A stretch of 64,000 nt of DNA from Ornithodoros turicata (Eukaryota > Arthropoda > Arachnida > Ixodida > Argasidae). The notes beneath the pieces were generated by a model, which saw nothing but the letters and a program-made list of their open reading frames with translations, had not been told where the DNA came from and did no database searches. The stretch is from contig NC_088205.1 in assembly GCF_037126465.1 (NCBI RefSeq), positions 29,619,482 to 29,683,481 of the forward strand, read 5' to 3'. Each line of letters opens with the position of its first letter. Position 1 is the stretch's first letter. Positions 1-10,002 of this stretch are shown in pieces. The translations under genes and the position numbers were made by a program.

Positions 1-1720
1 GAAAAATGTGACATTGCAATGCTGATGTGACATTGCTAAAGACCAGCTTCGTTATTTTGCAACATCATTGCAAACAACATTGCAAAACATGTATGTTGTG
101 TGCCAAATGATGTGCAATGTTGATGCAACACTGCCAATCACCAGTTATTTTACAGTATAGCAACGTTACAAAAGCAACACCGGAGGAGCACTACAGTCTT
201 GGTGTGCAAGTGAACACAATATGCTCACATTTTCAGTAATCGTCCTGGGCAGACTTCGGGAGAATAGTGCCGACATTCGTCTGGAATGAAGCATTTGGAA
301 AACCGCAGACAGAACAGTCAGGATTCGAACCCGTGTTACCTCCCAGTCTTTGCGCGATTATTCTAACCACTATGCCACGCGAGGGCTCAAGGGATGTGGT
401 CGCACTGATGCTATGGAAGAACGCCATATCGAGGGTCAGCGGGCATTCACATGTGCGTAAGAATGGATTGTAATTTTTCAGGTTCTCGGTCACATTAATT
501 TTCTTTGAGATTATGTTGTCCTCGTCTCGATCCTTTTGTCCATAGTCATCTCCCATAATGCGTCCGCAGTGTTGTCCCAGAATGTCTCACAGTCTGAATC
601 AATTCTCCCCATAATGGTCACACTAATTGCAATGTTGCCCCACTGCAGCACGTGAAACATTGCCTGAGCAACATATTCGTAATGTTTCTAAAATGCATCG
701 TCTCAAAATGCTGCACCAACATTGCACTAAAGACATTGTGGTAACATTCCATATGTGCATGAAACATTGCCGCAACATTTGAACACGTCGTCAAAAACAA
801 ATGATAATTGATAAATGACGGGTGAACGTCACGGGAAGTTCCCAAGATTTCATTCTCTGTTTATTGGTGGGAATTACAGATAGAACAAGATCGTGCAGTC
901 ATTGTGCTACTGGCGCACTCGGAGCAAGTGCCTCAGAAATGCTGCATGTAAAACGTGCAACATTGCAGAAATATGTTTCGATGTTGCTACAATGTTTTAG
1001 ACATTCCCTAGAGGTCACATTTCTAAGCCCCTGGGACGTTTCCTCAATCTACCAGGTGCAACATTGCTCTCGCAAGAGAATCACATTGTTAGCTCTACGC
1101 ATCCTTCGAAATACAGCAGACAGATTGATATAATGCTAGTGCTGCAACGCTATGATTAAGTCGCTGATGCACTGTTTTGTGAGCAATGCTATTGCAACAT
1201 TGCATTAAAATTGATTGCCAAGCACCACATCAGCAATGTAACTGCGACATTTCTTCAGTGACACGCACATTGCTTCGGAAACACATTCACTGTGTTAGCT
1301 CTACGCATCGTTTGAAATACGACGAAAACATTGACATAAAGGTATTACACAAACGTTGAATTTACGTTGCTGATCAAGCGTTTTGGAAGAAATGCAAGCG
1401 CAACATAGCACTAACATTGCTTGGAAAATATTGCATCAACAATGTAAACGCCACACTACCTGAGTGTAACATATTCAACATTGCTTCAGTTACATCATCG
1501 CAATGTTAGCTTTACGCAATTTTTGAGACATAGCATGAACATTGAAGAACGTATACTGCTACAGCGACGAATGTGGACATGAAACATCACTGCGACACTT
1601 CAACGTTGAGGTTACACTGATCACTGATGCAACGCATTTGCAACATCCTGTGCTGTCTGTCTTCCTAAGTGTAACTTATTTAACATGTTGTTCATCGACT
1701 ACAGGAAAGACTCAGGAGTC
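1..1720. repeat. Degenerate CATTGC word array
   Basis: The stretch is saturated with short words built on CATTGC and AACATTGC. There are at least a dozen exact CATTGC copies and many one-mismatch variants on both strands, at irregular spacing. No fixed period is visible, so this is cryptic simplicity rather than a clean tandem satellite. The open frames crossing it have no recognisable domain and follow the word composition. A tRNA-like fragment sits inside it. Confidence 0.75.
315..390 (-). repeat. tRNA-derived SINE-like fragment
   Basis: Read on the minus strand, this has a good RNA polymerase III A box (TGGCATAGTGG, 377 to 367) and a perfect B box (GGTTCGAATCC, 331 to 321) about 36 bases apart. 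The seven bases before the A box do not pair with those after the B box, so no acceptor stem forms and it is unlikely to be a functional tRNA gene. Tick genomes are known to carry abundant tRNA-derived SINEs such as Ruka; membership of that family is a guess. No body or poly(A) tail could be delimited. Confidence 0.6.
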
Positions 1721-1884
1721 TGAGTTCCCTCCATAAAACTAAGAAACAATCAAATCAAAATCGTGTTACCTTTAAACTTCTAATATCGGAGCTTTATGTT
1801 GTGGTTTTGTCGCGCCCCGGGTATCGCCGGCCAAGCAGGCTTGGAGGCGCCGATTTTAAAAAGAAACATACAAACGTGGTTGGT

Positions 1885-1985
1885 GGATTCGAAAGATTCG
1901 ATTCGCCGTTTTAGGCACTGGGATTCGGATTCGCGAATCTCGAATCCCTGCCAAGGATTCGAGGATTCGCGGATTCGATTGGCAC
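1885..1985. repeat. GATTCG word array
   Basis: About ten copies of GATTCG or its complement CGAATC lie in roughly 100 bases, with irregular spacing and mixed orientation. The open frames over it on both strands are products of this composition. Confidence 0.75.
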
Positions 1986-1989
1986 ATCC

Positions 1990-3540
1990 CAAGCTGGAAC
2001 CATACTCGGGAAGAATTCGGCCATGAAAGTGCACAAAAAGGAGATACACGCACCTTCTGCTGCAGTTTGGAAACTGTATCAAGGAGAGTCGGCTATGGAC
2101 CTGTATAGGGGCCCACAAGGCCCCGTTCCTGATGCTTAACATTTCCTTACAGGTTCGCTGGATTTTCTGCAGTCAGTTGTTAGTTAGTTTAGCGAGGATC
2201 ACCGGTAGACCAGCACCACTGCATGAATAAATGACAGCCATTCCAAACTTGATGACGTGACAAGCGATGGTTGCATCGTGGTGGTTGCAAATTTCGGAAG
2301 CTAACGATACGTTCACTTGAAGGACACCCAAGAGCGTGCCACGAGACTGCTCAATCCACGCGTAGGGTCTCTGTAGCCAAAAAGATAGCCTGTACTTCAC
2401 AATGTCTCGCATTCCTCAGAAGCTCTAAATAAAATTGCTGTATGATGCGAAAGTGATCAGTATCGTATACCGCTAAAGCGCCTCTATCAATACTGGTTTT
2501 AGGCAATTGTTCACTGAATTCTTAACAGGAACCAATCGATGTCGCCCACATAAAGTTGTTGTTGTTCCTGACAGGAAATACGCGTCACCGCACTCATAAA
2601 CGTAATTTTATTCAACGGTGCAATATTGTTTCACCGAAATATACCTGCGTGCCACGTACGTTAAAATATTACGCACGCTACAACGCTGAAACGAGGAACG
2701 GGACACCTCATCGCCCTTCAAAGCGCTCCCTGCCTTCCCTTTCTCAGCACAGTGTGTCCGCTGTTGAACATAGTTGAGGAAAAGATAAAGGCATACACGA
2801 AAAAATTGTGATCCTCTCTCTTGTACGACGCTCCTCGGTAGGAGGAACTCGGCAGGGAAGCCAAAAATAGCCGAATGGCCAACTCCTGTACTGAGGCGCT
2901 AGACGAAACCGAAAGTAACCAAATACGACAACTGTACCCAAGCGACGGCTAGAGGGATCGATGCGAGAAAGGATGAGGTCCTGAGTTTGCATAGCGCGCC
3001 ATCTTGAAAAGGTAACGGGAGGGAGAGAGATAACATTTCTCCTGAGCAAACACAGATGGCAGGACCGCCGTGTGTCCCGAGCAGATGACTTGGCCTTCGT
3101 GCCGAGTGCGGTCACCTCGGTCTGTGCGCGGCATGGAGGAAGGAAACACAAGGAGCGGCTCTTCGATCCGACTAGCGTAGCCACCCTCTAGCGGCCGCTC
3201 GAGTCAAAATCGCCATTACGTCCTGTCAACCACGTGATTCCCTCTAAAGTTTCGGTTTTGCAAGGCTAGGTTTCTCGCGTTGGTCTCCGTGTGATCTTGC
3301 TTTTCGAAAGTAATTTATTGCGAAAATGTGAGCACCATCGTAGAAACGACGTATGATAATGTGTTCCTGTCCTGGCTGTGCCTCTCGTTGAGTAGCTCTG
3401 TCACGGGAACACGTTTTGTTCGTAAGTACACGGTCAGTTGTTTTAGTCGCCTCTGTATGTTCGAGTCATCTTGAATTGTTCCTTTGGGACCTGACACTGT
3501 GCCGTAGATTCATTTCATATCCTCTGTTCCTGTACAAATC
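1990..3540. other. Unassigned intergenic DNA
   Basis: I recognise no gene or element here. The longest minus-strand frame (2744-3184, 146 codons) lies in a fairly GC-rich tract at 2850-3200 and has no domain I can name; it could be chance, or a promoter-proximal exon. Confidence 0.4.
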
Positions 3541-3547
3541 TGTTTAA

Positions 3548-3570
3548 AGCGCCAACCGCATGAGGCGTTT
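3548..3570 (+). repeat. Harbinger left terminal inverted repeat
   Basis: It begins AGCGCCAACC and matches the complement of 9977-9999 with about two mismatches over 23 bases. The flanking TAA at 3545-3547 matches TAA at 10000-10002. After the core the two ends diverge, although both are rich in GACGCT/AGCGTC words. Confidence 0.88.
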
Positions 3571-3899
3571 GTCCAGCGTCACGACGCTGCGCTTTTTCTC
3601 GGCGACAAGTGACGCTGGCGAAAAAGGCGGGGGCACACCGCACACGACGCTTCCAAAGCGGTGGATGGGCGGCACCCTAGCGGGCATTTTTGCTATATTT
3701 CAGGAAAACCAATTTCACATCATCTCGTGAACAATACTATTGCAAATAAAAACGTCATACACGTACAAAACTGCTATGTGTTTAAAGCGAACTACACATT
3801 TTAGTAACGAGCCAGCCATCAGTGATTCTACAGCACCGCCCTCAGACGGTAGAATTCGATTGGAATGTTTTGCGCATCTTCATTGCATGCGGTTTTATT

Positions 3900-6031
3900 A
3901 TGGAGCGTATGGACGAAACGGAACTTGTTTTGCTGAAAAAGAAACTGCTTCTGCTGAAAAAGAAACAGAGAATGAACAAAACCAAACCAAAGCGATGGTG
4001 GGTTCGACCTGTTTGGCAGGACAGAAAGCAAGAAAGCGAATTCTACACACCAGTAAGTTACTTTCGGTTTTTGCAACATAACACAACATCGGTATTGTGG
4101 TCGTCTGCTGCCTTGCCAGGAATGATATTCACAATTGTTAAAACTTATGATAAATACTTCTACAGATGAGACGACTGAAGGACTCGGGGGACACGACGTA
4201 CTATACGAAGTACTTTCGAATGAGCCCGGAGAACTTCGACAGGCTGCGTGGCTTTGTCGAAGTACTTTTGACAAAACAGCACCTATGCAGAGAACCAATC
4301 ACATCCCGTGAACGTCTAGCGATCACTCTGAGGTGAGAGCATGCTCCATTTCTCAATTTCTGAGACAATCGTATTCAGGGATTTGCGCAGCATTTTCGTT
4401 CTGAGATGATTGGGTGGCGGGGGTGGGTACCTCGCGACGGAAGCAGGAGCGATTCCATGATCCTATCTATGCAAGACAATTAAGACACGAGCAAAATTAC
4501 AAGGACTACTTTTATAACATATTAGACCAAACATTTATATGTAAAATGTACTTAAAAAATAATGCTGTTAATTACGCATCATATAAGCTTTTCGTACACT
4601 CATCCCAGGTACCTATCATCAGGCATGGAGTTGAAGGATGTTGCCATGGCATACCGCGTTGGATTGGAGAGCGCTCGCGAAGCAATTCTGCTGACTTGCA
4701 CGGCCTTGTGGGATACATTAAAAGACATTTACATGAAGGTAACATTAATTCCTTCGTCTGTGTTTATAACAAGCTAGCAACTAGCTTGGACGGGTGCACA
4801 TGAGCATATTTTGGCATGAGACACATATCTACAGTGGTGCATATAGCTGCTGCAACTCCAACTGTGATAATGACCCTTCCCCCACGCTTGTGATCCTCAA
4901 TAAGCTCTTGGTATAGCCTGAGTAACATTCAGTGTGCTTGCAGATGTTATAAATAACTGGTATATTTTACACATACCAGTCACATTCATATGATGGGAAT
5001 ACGAATAATTTGTTCGTTAACAAATTGTTAACAATCGTACACTGTAATTAATGCCTTCATGCATTGCAGCCATCATCTACGGCAGAATGGCAAGATATTG
5101 AACATTGCTTCAAAGAGCGGTGGCACTTTCCCAACTGCTTAGGAGCAGTAGATGGAAAACACATTAAGATAACAGCACCAAAGCGCTCTGGAACGGCATA
5201 TTTCAACTACAAGGTACAACGTTATTGCACAAAAGTTTTAGACAAACAGTTTTTACACAAAATTCTGAATTTTCAAGGAACGTTCTCCATCGTGCTCATG
5301 GCAGTTGTGGACGCACATTATAGGTTTCGCCTTATTGACGTGGGGGCTGAAGGACGTCACAGTGGCTCCGGTGTCCTTAAGAGCTCACCCATTGGATGCT
5401 ACCGTGAGGCTGGAACCCTTGGGATCCCTCGTCTTTCTCAACTACCAGGCACAGAGTTAGTGGCCCCCAATGTCTCTATCGGAGATGAAGCTTTTCAACT
5501 CCGCACTGACTTCCTGCGTCCTTATCCAGGCAATAATTTGCCTTTGCACAAGGCAGTCTTCAACTACAGGCTTAGTCGTGCTAGGTACGATTAACTCCTT
5601 AGTCACAAATATTGCCCCACACCATTTTTGGCTAATTCTGCTCTTTTCTGGAATTTTAGTACAGGAATTGTGTGGAAAATGCCTTTGGCATTTTGGCAGC
5701 ACGTTGGAGGGCCCTCCTTCAGACCCTCAACCTTGCACCCAAAAATGTGGATATCGTCGTTAAGACAGCCTGTCTTCTACACAACCCTCTCGCAGTTCAT
5801 AGAAAAGACATGAGCGAATATGGCGACAAGGAAAGTGCATTTGGAAATGTTACTGAAGGAAGATGGCACGAAGAAGTAGGCGACAACGTGCTGCACTCTA
5901 TCCAGGGCACACACAGTAATCACAGCAGGAATGCAGCTGCGAGTCGAGAGGTTTTTGCCCAGTATTTCAGCAGTACTGTAATTGCAATCCCATGGCAGTG
6001 CATGAAAGCAAAGGCTCCAAGGCCTGAATAA
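3900..6031 (+). CDS. Harbinger transposase, five exons
   Basis: Exons fit at 3900-4052, 4166-4332, 4609-4738, 5070-5584 and 5665-6031, all with GT..AG introns and consistent phase, giving about 443 residues; family members are usually 350-430. In a DDE_Tnp_4 fold it shows RWWVRP near residue 38, FRMSPENFD in exon 2, LRYLSSG at the exon 2/3 join, and LGAVDGKH with the first catalytic Asp near 178. The VVDAHYRF..IDVGAEGR block carries the second Asp near 240, and NCVENAFGILAARW the third acidic residue, Glu near 326. The start is the ATG that leads straight into the lysine-rich N terminus. One oddity: 63 bases at 5214-5276 add 21 residues between NYK and GTFSIV, where relatives are continuous. 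They begin GT and end near AG but one base out of phase, so this is either a damaged intron or a translated insert. It would cut and paste the element, probably with the MADF partner. Confidence 0.88.
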
Positions 6032-6032
6032 A
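6027..6032 (+). terminator. Poly(A) signal of the transposase gene
   Basis: AATAAA overlaps the TAA stop codon (6029-6031) of the transposase, so the 3' untranslated region would be very short. Confidence 0.55.
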
Positions 6033-6855
6033 GTTCTGTTGGAAGTGCTGTAGATATGTAGATGTAGATATATAATATATGTATTGTGAACATAGAGAAT
6101 TGGATGGGGACAGTTAGCTGAAGCTTCTGACCTTGCTTATTTTGATGCAATACAAATTTTTGATTTAAAAAACTGAGACCAGCCCAGATGGTGTTTTCTA
6201 CACGTGTATTGCCGTGCTAATAGGTGACCAGTTACCTAAAATCTACTGATTATCTTTCTAATTATAAGTCTGTATTTCACCTGAAACCCATCAACTGTTT
6301 ATTTTTCTCTGTTAAACATTTTCAGTATAGACACTCAGCAAAAACACTAATGTAATCTGCACAGTATGCAGTAAGTTGCTATTGGCACAAAAGTGAAATC
6401 AACTGAAGATAAAATTCAATGAATAAAATAAAATTCAACTGAGAACTGGTGTGAAGATGGATAGATCGACGTACAAAAGATAACAAAGATACAAATAATG
6501 GACGGCATTATTAATGGGATAAAGAAGTAAGCTTAGTGTAGCATATCACCCGTTTGCATTTATGCAAACGTGAGTATCAATCAGTAGTGAGTATAATCAG
6601 TAGAGTGCTAGACTATTATCGATATCCTTGCTGCTGTGTTTTGCATGAACTGGTCTTTTACAATGAAAAAATGGCTAGGAAGCAAGCGAGCTGGTGAAGA
6701 TAATGCATAATGTAAAACCCCGAGACTAGGCAACACGAAAGGTCAAACGCAACACGAAGTCTCAAACACAGCTGAAAAGTTATCACAGATTAATTGCAAT
6801 TATGTGTCACAACCCCCTTTAACTTAAGCAAAGTAGTCCTATTCATTAATGCGGC
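6033..6855. other. Spacer between convergent Harbinger genes
   Basis: AT-rich non-coding DNA between the 3' ends of the two transposon genes. It holds AATAAA-rich sequence at 6418-6435 and, at 6663-6765, a partial copy of a hairpin-associated repeat described separately. Confidence 0.6.
6663..6765 (+). repeat. Hairpin-associated repeat, partial copy 1
   Basis: It shares GCTAGGAAGCAAGCGAGCTG and the following TGATGCAT-like sequence with 44709-44760, and the CAGCTCGCTTGC core (reverse) with 54611-54622. Here the second arm of the hairpin has largely decayed. It lies inside the Harbinger element, so it inserted after that copy or was carried by it. Confidence 0.6.
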
Positions 6856-7732
6856 CTACATGTCCAGATACGTCTGCACGACTTGCAAGAACTCAGCTCG
6901 CATAAAATTTGCATGTTCTGGTTTGCAGAGGCGCATCTGATCAGCCAGAACATCAGCAAAACTTTCATGCACATCTTTTTGTTTCGGCTGATTAAGCCGT
7001 GCATCGATGGCCTTGATCTGGTTGACAATATCTTCACTGTGATTGTGTGTAGCCCTATTTCGTTTCCTCTTTGTTTGGGGGGTGCGACCTGGCAACGGAA
7101 AGGTTGGTGGTGACTGTGATTGAGGTGATGACTGTGATTGAGGTGACGGCTGAGAGTCTGCACGGAGAGAGTCTGCAGATGACTGCAAGATGGCAAAGGC
7201 TGTGGAAACGTGGTCGTGTCATCTCCAGCCTGGCTTCCAGTGCAAGTCAGGTCACACAGTGGGTCTGAGGCGTGGTAGTCAGTCAGTGGAGTGTATACAG
7301 ATTCTAGTATGGACTGCTCTGTCTCAGGTGATCTCTCTGCTGTGTTGTCGGGGTCAGGCAGATTCCCAGAAGCTCTGTGTAGGAATTACATTACACTGAT
7401 TAGAATAAAAGATGCCTGTAGTCTTACACATTCTGGTACTCAAAAACACTCCAAGAGCCAGCTGTGTGCAGTGAACTAAGGATAGCAATAAAACACCACC
7501 AGAAACACAACTGATTGATTGATTAGGTACAGAAAAATATGGAGATAGACAACAATTAAAAGAAAGCAGTACACTAGTAGTACTCAATGAAATGTAGCAG
7601 TGCTGGTGCATTACTATATGAATAAGAATATGGCATGCTATTTGAAGCAAACAATTTGAATGATTCCAGAACATCGAGGAGCAGCTATTAGGGCATTCCC
7701 ATCTCTTGAGCGCCTTTCAAGTGAGATAATGT

Positions 7733-7896
7733 TGATATTAACATTACCTTGAGTTCGAGGGGAAAACACAGGACGAACACGGGACGAGATGAACAGATAG
7801 ACTCGTATTCATGAGATTCGTAGACAGATAGTCGTGAGTCTATCTGTTCATCTCGTCCTGTGTTTTCCCCTCAAACTCAAGGCAATATTAATATCA
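7733..7896. repeat. Foldback hairpin in accessory-gene intron
   Basis: Arms at about 7733-7804 and 7836-7896 are inverted copies (GGGGAAAACACAGGACGA and GATGAACAGATAGACTC appear in both), with an 11-base extra piece in the left arm and a short AT-rich loop. It lies within the 7375-8369 intron. No target duplication was identified. Confidence 0.75.
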
Positions 7897-8634
7897 ATTC
7901 AACACCAGCTAGCTTGCCTGCTATGTTCATCGAGATGTTGTTGTCCTATCACCGCAACCTCAATTAGCATGACATGTTGTGCATATGTTAATCGATCGTG
8001 TGGGCATTATCAAGTGGGCATTACATGAGGGTACATGAGTCAGTAAAAAATAAAAAGGAACGGAAAGAAAAACAACAGAAGAAACAGGATGTACACACAG
8101 AACACACAATGTACAACTTACGTAATTCAGTGAAAAAGAAAAGAATACAAGTTAGCGCGAAAAATAATGGGATCACAGATGAGAACGAAGGCTTTGGGAA
8201 GTCCATATACAGTCTCTGGCGCTAAGCGGGAAGAATGATTCCGAACAACATGAAGCATGAGTAGTGGGACGGCAGACTTTCACATATTTCATTTCACATA
8301 TATTTGCTTTTTATGCTGCTTGAGGCAATATTTGTAACACGTAACAGGAGAAAATAGACAAAAGCATACCTCCTCGTCTGATACATATCCTTCAGGAAAA
8401 GCATTTGCCGAAAGTATGGCCAGTCGATGCTTCCTTCAGATACATCTTCAACAGCGTCTGCCCCAGCACCGCTCTTACGTGCCTTTTGGAGGGTTTTAAA
8501 CCGCCTGCTAAACCCGTCTCTTAGGTTTTTCCACCGGCTTTGCACTTCATCAACTACAGTGAAAAAGCAACGAACGACACTGTAGTTCTCGATGTTCTGC
8601 AACCTCACGCTAACTTACCAGTCCAGTTTAAGTC

Positions 8635-8808
8635 TGTAGCGGCCCGTGGACGACGATGACAACGACGTGCCTCTGCTGGCGCGTGCCACTGCGCCTGCCA
8701 GCCAGTTCTATCGGCACCGTCCTAGCGTGAGGCCACGCACATCTGCCCGCTGGGACATTCCATCATCGTCGGTCAGGACTCATGTAGAGGAACACCACCT
8801 CCTCTACA
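8635..8808 (+). repeat. TRIM 5' LTR
   Basis: It starts TGTAGCGGCCCG and ends CCTCTACA, and matches 9443-9615 with few differences. Confidence 0.9.
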
Positions 8809-8810
8809 TT

Positions 8811-8823
8811 TGGTGACCCGAAC
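8811..8823 (+). promoter_or_regulatory. TRIM primer binding site
   Basis: TGGTGACCCGAAC lies two bases after the 5' LTR and is complementary to a tRNA 3' end including CCA. Nearly the same site, TGGTGACCCGGAC, is used by the minus-strand gypsy element near 30960. Confidence 0.8.
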
Positions 8824-9425
8824 AACGAACACCATGTTCAGCGTAATTCGGCCATGCGACATCCTAAATATTTCGGCAAACCAGCAGCGAACAACCCTCT
8901 AGCAGACAAACACCGGGATCACTCTTCCACCGGGGACCGGCAGGGACACCACACTAAGCTGACTTTCCGGCCTCCACCTGCTTCATGATGGACCTCCCCG
9001 GCACTTCTCTGGCGGCAACCTGCATTCACGCTGTCGTACCGGTCGCGGTACTGTCGCCCACTCAGCAACGCACTCACCCAGCAACAATGAGCACTCCGCA
9101 ACTCACTCACTCAGCAACAATCAACGCCCGGCAGGAAACACTCAGCAAGCACTCAGCGCACTCAACAAGGGCTCAACGTACTCAGCAGACGCTCAGCACA
9201 ATCAGCAACCACTCAAGCACCCAACCACTCAACCAATCTGCATTCACATCCCATCACTGGAACACTCCCGGATCGCAGCGCTCTTGTTCCCGCCATCCCG
9301 GTGCTGCTGCATCAACAGCCACAAGCACAAGCTGTGTGCCCATTCGCCCACCATCTACGAGCCGTCATCATTCTCCTCTTCATGGTATCGACGCGAACCT
9401 CAACCGCATGCACCGCTCCGCGTCT

Positions 9426-9442
9426 GAGGGGGGGGGGAGTGA
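9426..9442 (+). promoter_or_regulatory. TRIM polypurine tract
   Basis: A run of about twelve G within GAG..AGTGA directly before the TGTGGCGG start of the 3' LTR, the expected plus-strand priming site. Confidence 0.8.
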
Positions 9443-9615
9443 TGTGGCGGCCCGTGGACGACGATGACTACGATGTGCTCTGCTGGCGCACGCCACTGCG
9501 CCTGCCAGCCAGTTCTATCGGCACCGTCCTAGCGTGAGGCCACGCACATCTGCCCGCTGGGACATTTCATCATCGCCGGTCAGGACTCATGTAGAGGAAC
9601 ACCACCTCCTCTACA
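9443..9615 (+). repeat. TRIM 3' LTR
   Basis: Direct repeat of 8635-8808, followed by the AGTC target duplication. Confidence 0.9.
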
Positions 9616-9976
9616 AGTCTTCCGCAATTTGCTGCCACAACTGCGCCTTCATTTTCGCGTTTTTGTAGCTGGGACTGCGGATGTCCCACAACGCCCGTCG
9701 CTTCTCAACTTCCGCAATAATCTTTTCGTTGACAAGCACACGAGTCGATCAGAGAGTCGCCATTTTTCCAGACAGGAAACCAAGAAACCCGCGCAACCAG
9801 ATGCTGCTCTTCCAACTGCTTTCCGATTGGCCAGTTCGTGGGTGCAGCTTCCACCGCCGATCGTTCATATCTACTCAGCTCGGACTTCGCCGGGAGCGTC
9901 GCGCGCCTATTGTTCCACGACGCCTTGGCTTGACGCTCGTCAAACGCCGCGGCAGGACGCTCGATAAACTCTGGAG

Positions 9977-9999
9977 AAACGCCTCATGCGGTTGGCACT
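9977..9999 (-). repeat. Harbinger right terminal inverted repeat
   Basis: Complement of the left repeat (AGTGCCAACCGCATGAGGCG reading inward), followed by TAA at 10000-10002. Confidence 0.88.
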
Positions 10000-10002
10000 T
10001 AA

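Larger units (their letters stand above)
8635..9615 (+). mobile_element. TRIM: miniature LTR retrotransposon
   Basis: A 981 bp element with two direct LTRs (174 and 173 bp), a primer binding site, a polypurine tract, and an AGTC target duplication at 8631-8634 and 9616-9619. The roughly 630 bp interior has no open coding domain; much of it (9060-9250) is an ACTCAGCAA word array. Its leader after the primer site resembles that of the gypsy element at 29455-31086, including an AATTCGGCC block. It is therefore a non-autonomous relative that presumably borrows gypsy enzymes. It interrupts exon 1 of the Harbinger MADF gene. Confidence 0.92.
6856..9763 (-). pseudogene. Harbinger MADF/BESS accessory protein, disrupted
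   Basis: Minus-strand exons are 9763-9620 joined to 8634-8619 (split by the TRIM), 8553-8370 and 7374-6856. Splice sites are GT..AG: donor at 8618, acceptor before 8553, donor at 8369, acceptor before 7374. Exons 1 and 2 give a MADF domain: the acidic and aromatic N-terminal part (RRALWDIRSPSYKN), WQQIAEDLN, then VQSRWKNLRDGFSRR. The C terminus (6856-7000) has SFADVLADQMRLCKPEHANF and looks like a BESS-type tail. A Ser/Pro/Gln-rich stretch and a basic KRKRNR motif precede it. Breaks: in-frame TGA at codon 5 after the only good ATG, the TRIM in exon 1, and a one-base frameshift around 7190. Its role would be to bind DNA and help bring the transposase to nucleus and ends. Confidence is high for family, lower for exact start. 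Confidence 0.85.
3548..9999 (+). mobile_element. PIF/Harbinger DNA transposon, two genes
   Basis: Both ends carry the same terminal inverted repeat, AGYGCCAACCGCATGAGGCG (3548 inward and 9999 inward). They are flanked by TAA at 3545-3547 and 10000-10002, the three-base duplication expected of this superfamily. Inside are a DDE transposase on + and a MADF-type DNA-binding protein on -, transcribed towards each other. Two-gene organisation (transposase plus Myb/SANT or MADF protein) is known for Harbinger elements. The 6.45 kb length includes a 981 bp TRIM insertion, so the original was about 5.5 kb. Transposase exons and splice sites look largely intact; the accessory gene is broken. Confidence 0.92.

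Noticed and set aside
315..390. Functional tRNA gene
   Set aside because: A and B boxes are good but the acceptor strands do not pair, so a SINE or tRNA relic is more likely.
2744..3184. 146-codon minus-strand ORF
   Set aside because: No domain and no splice or repeat support; it may be chance in GC-rich DNA.
8919..9110. Coding potential inside the TRIM
   Set aside because: No retroelement domain; the interior is a non-coding leader and an ACTCAGCAA word array.
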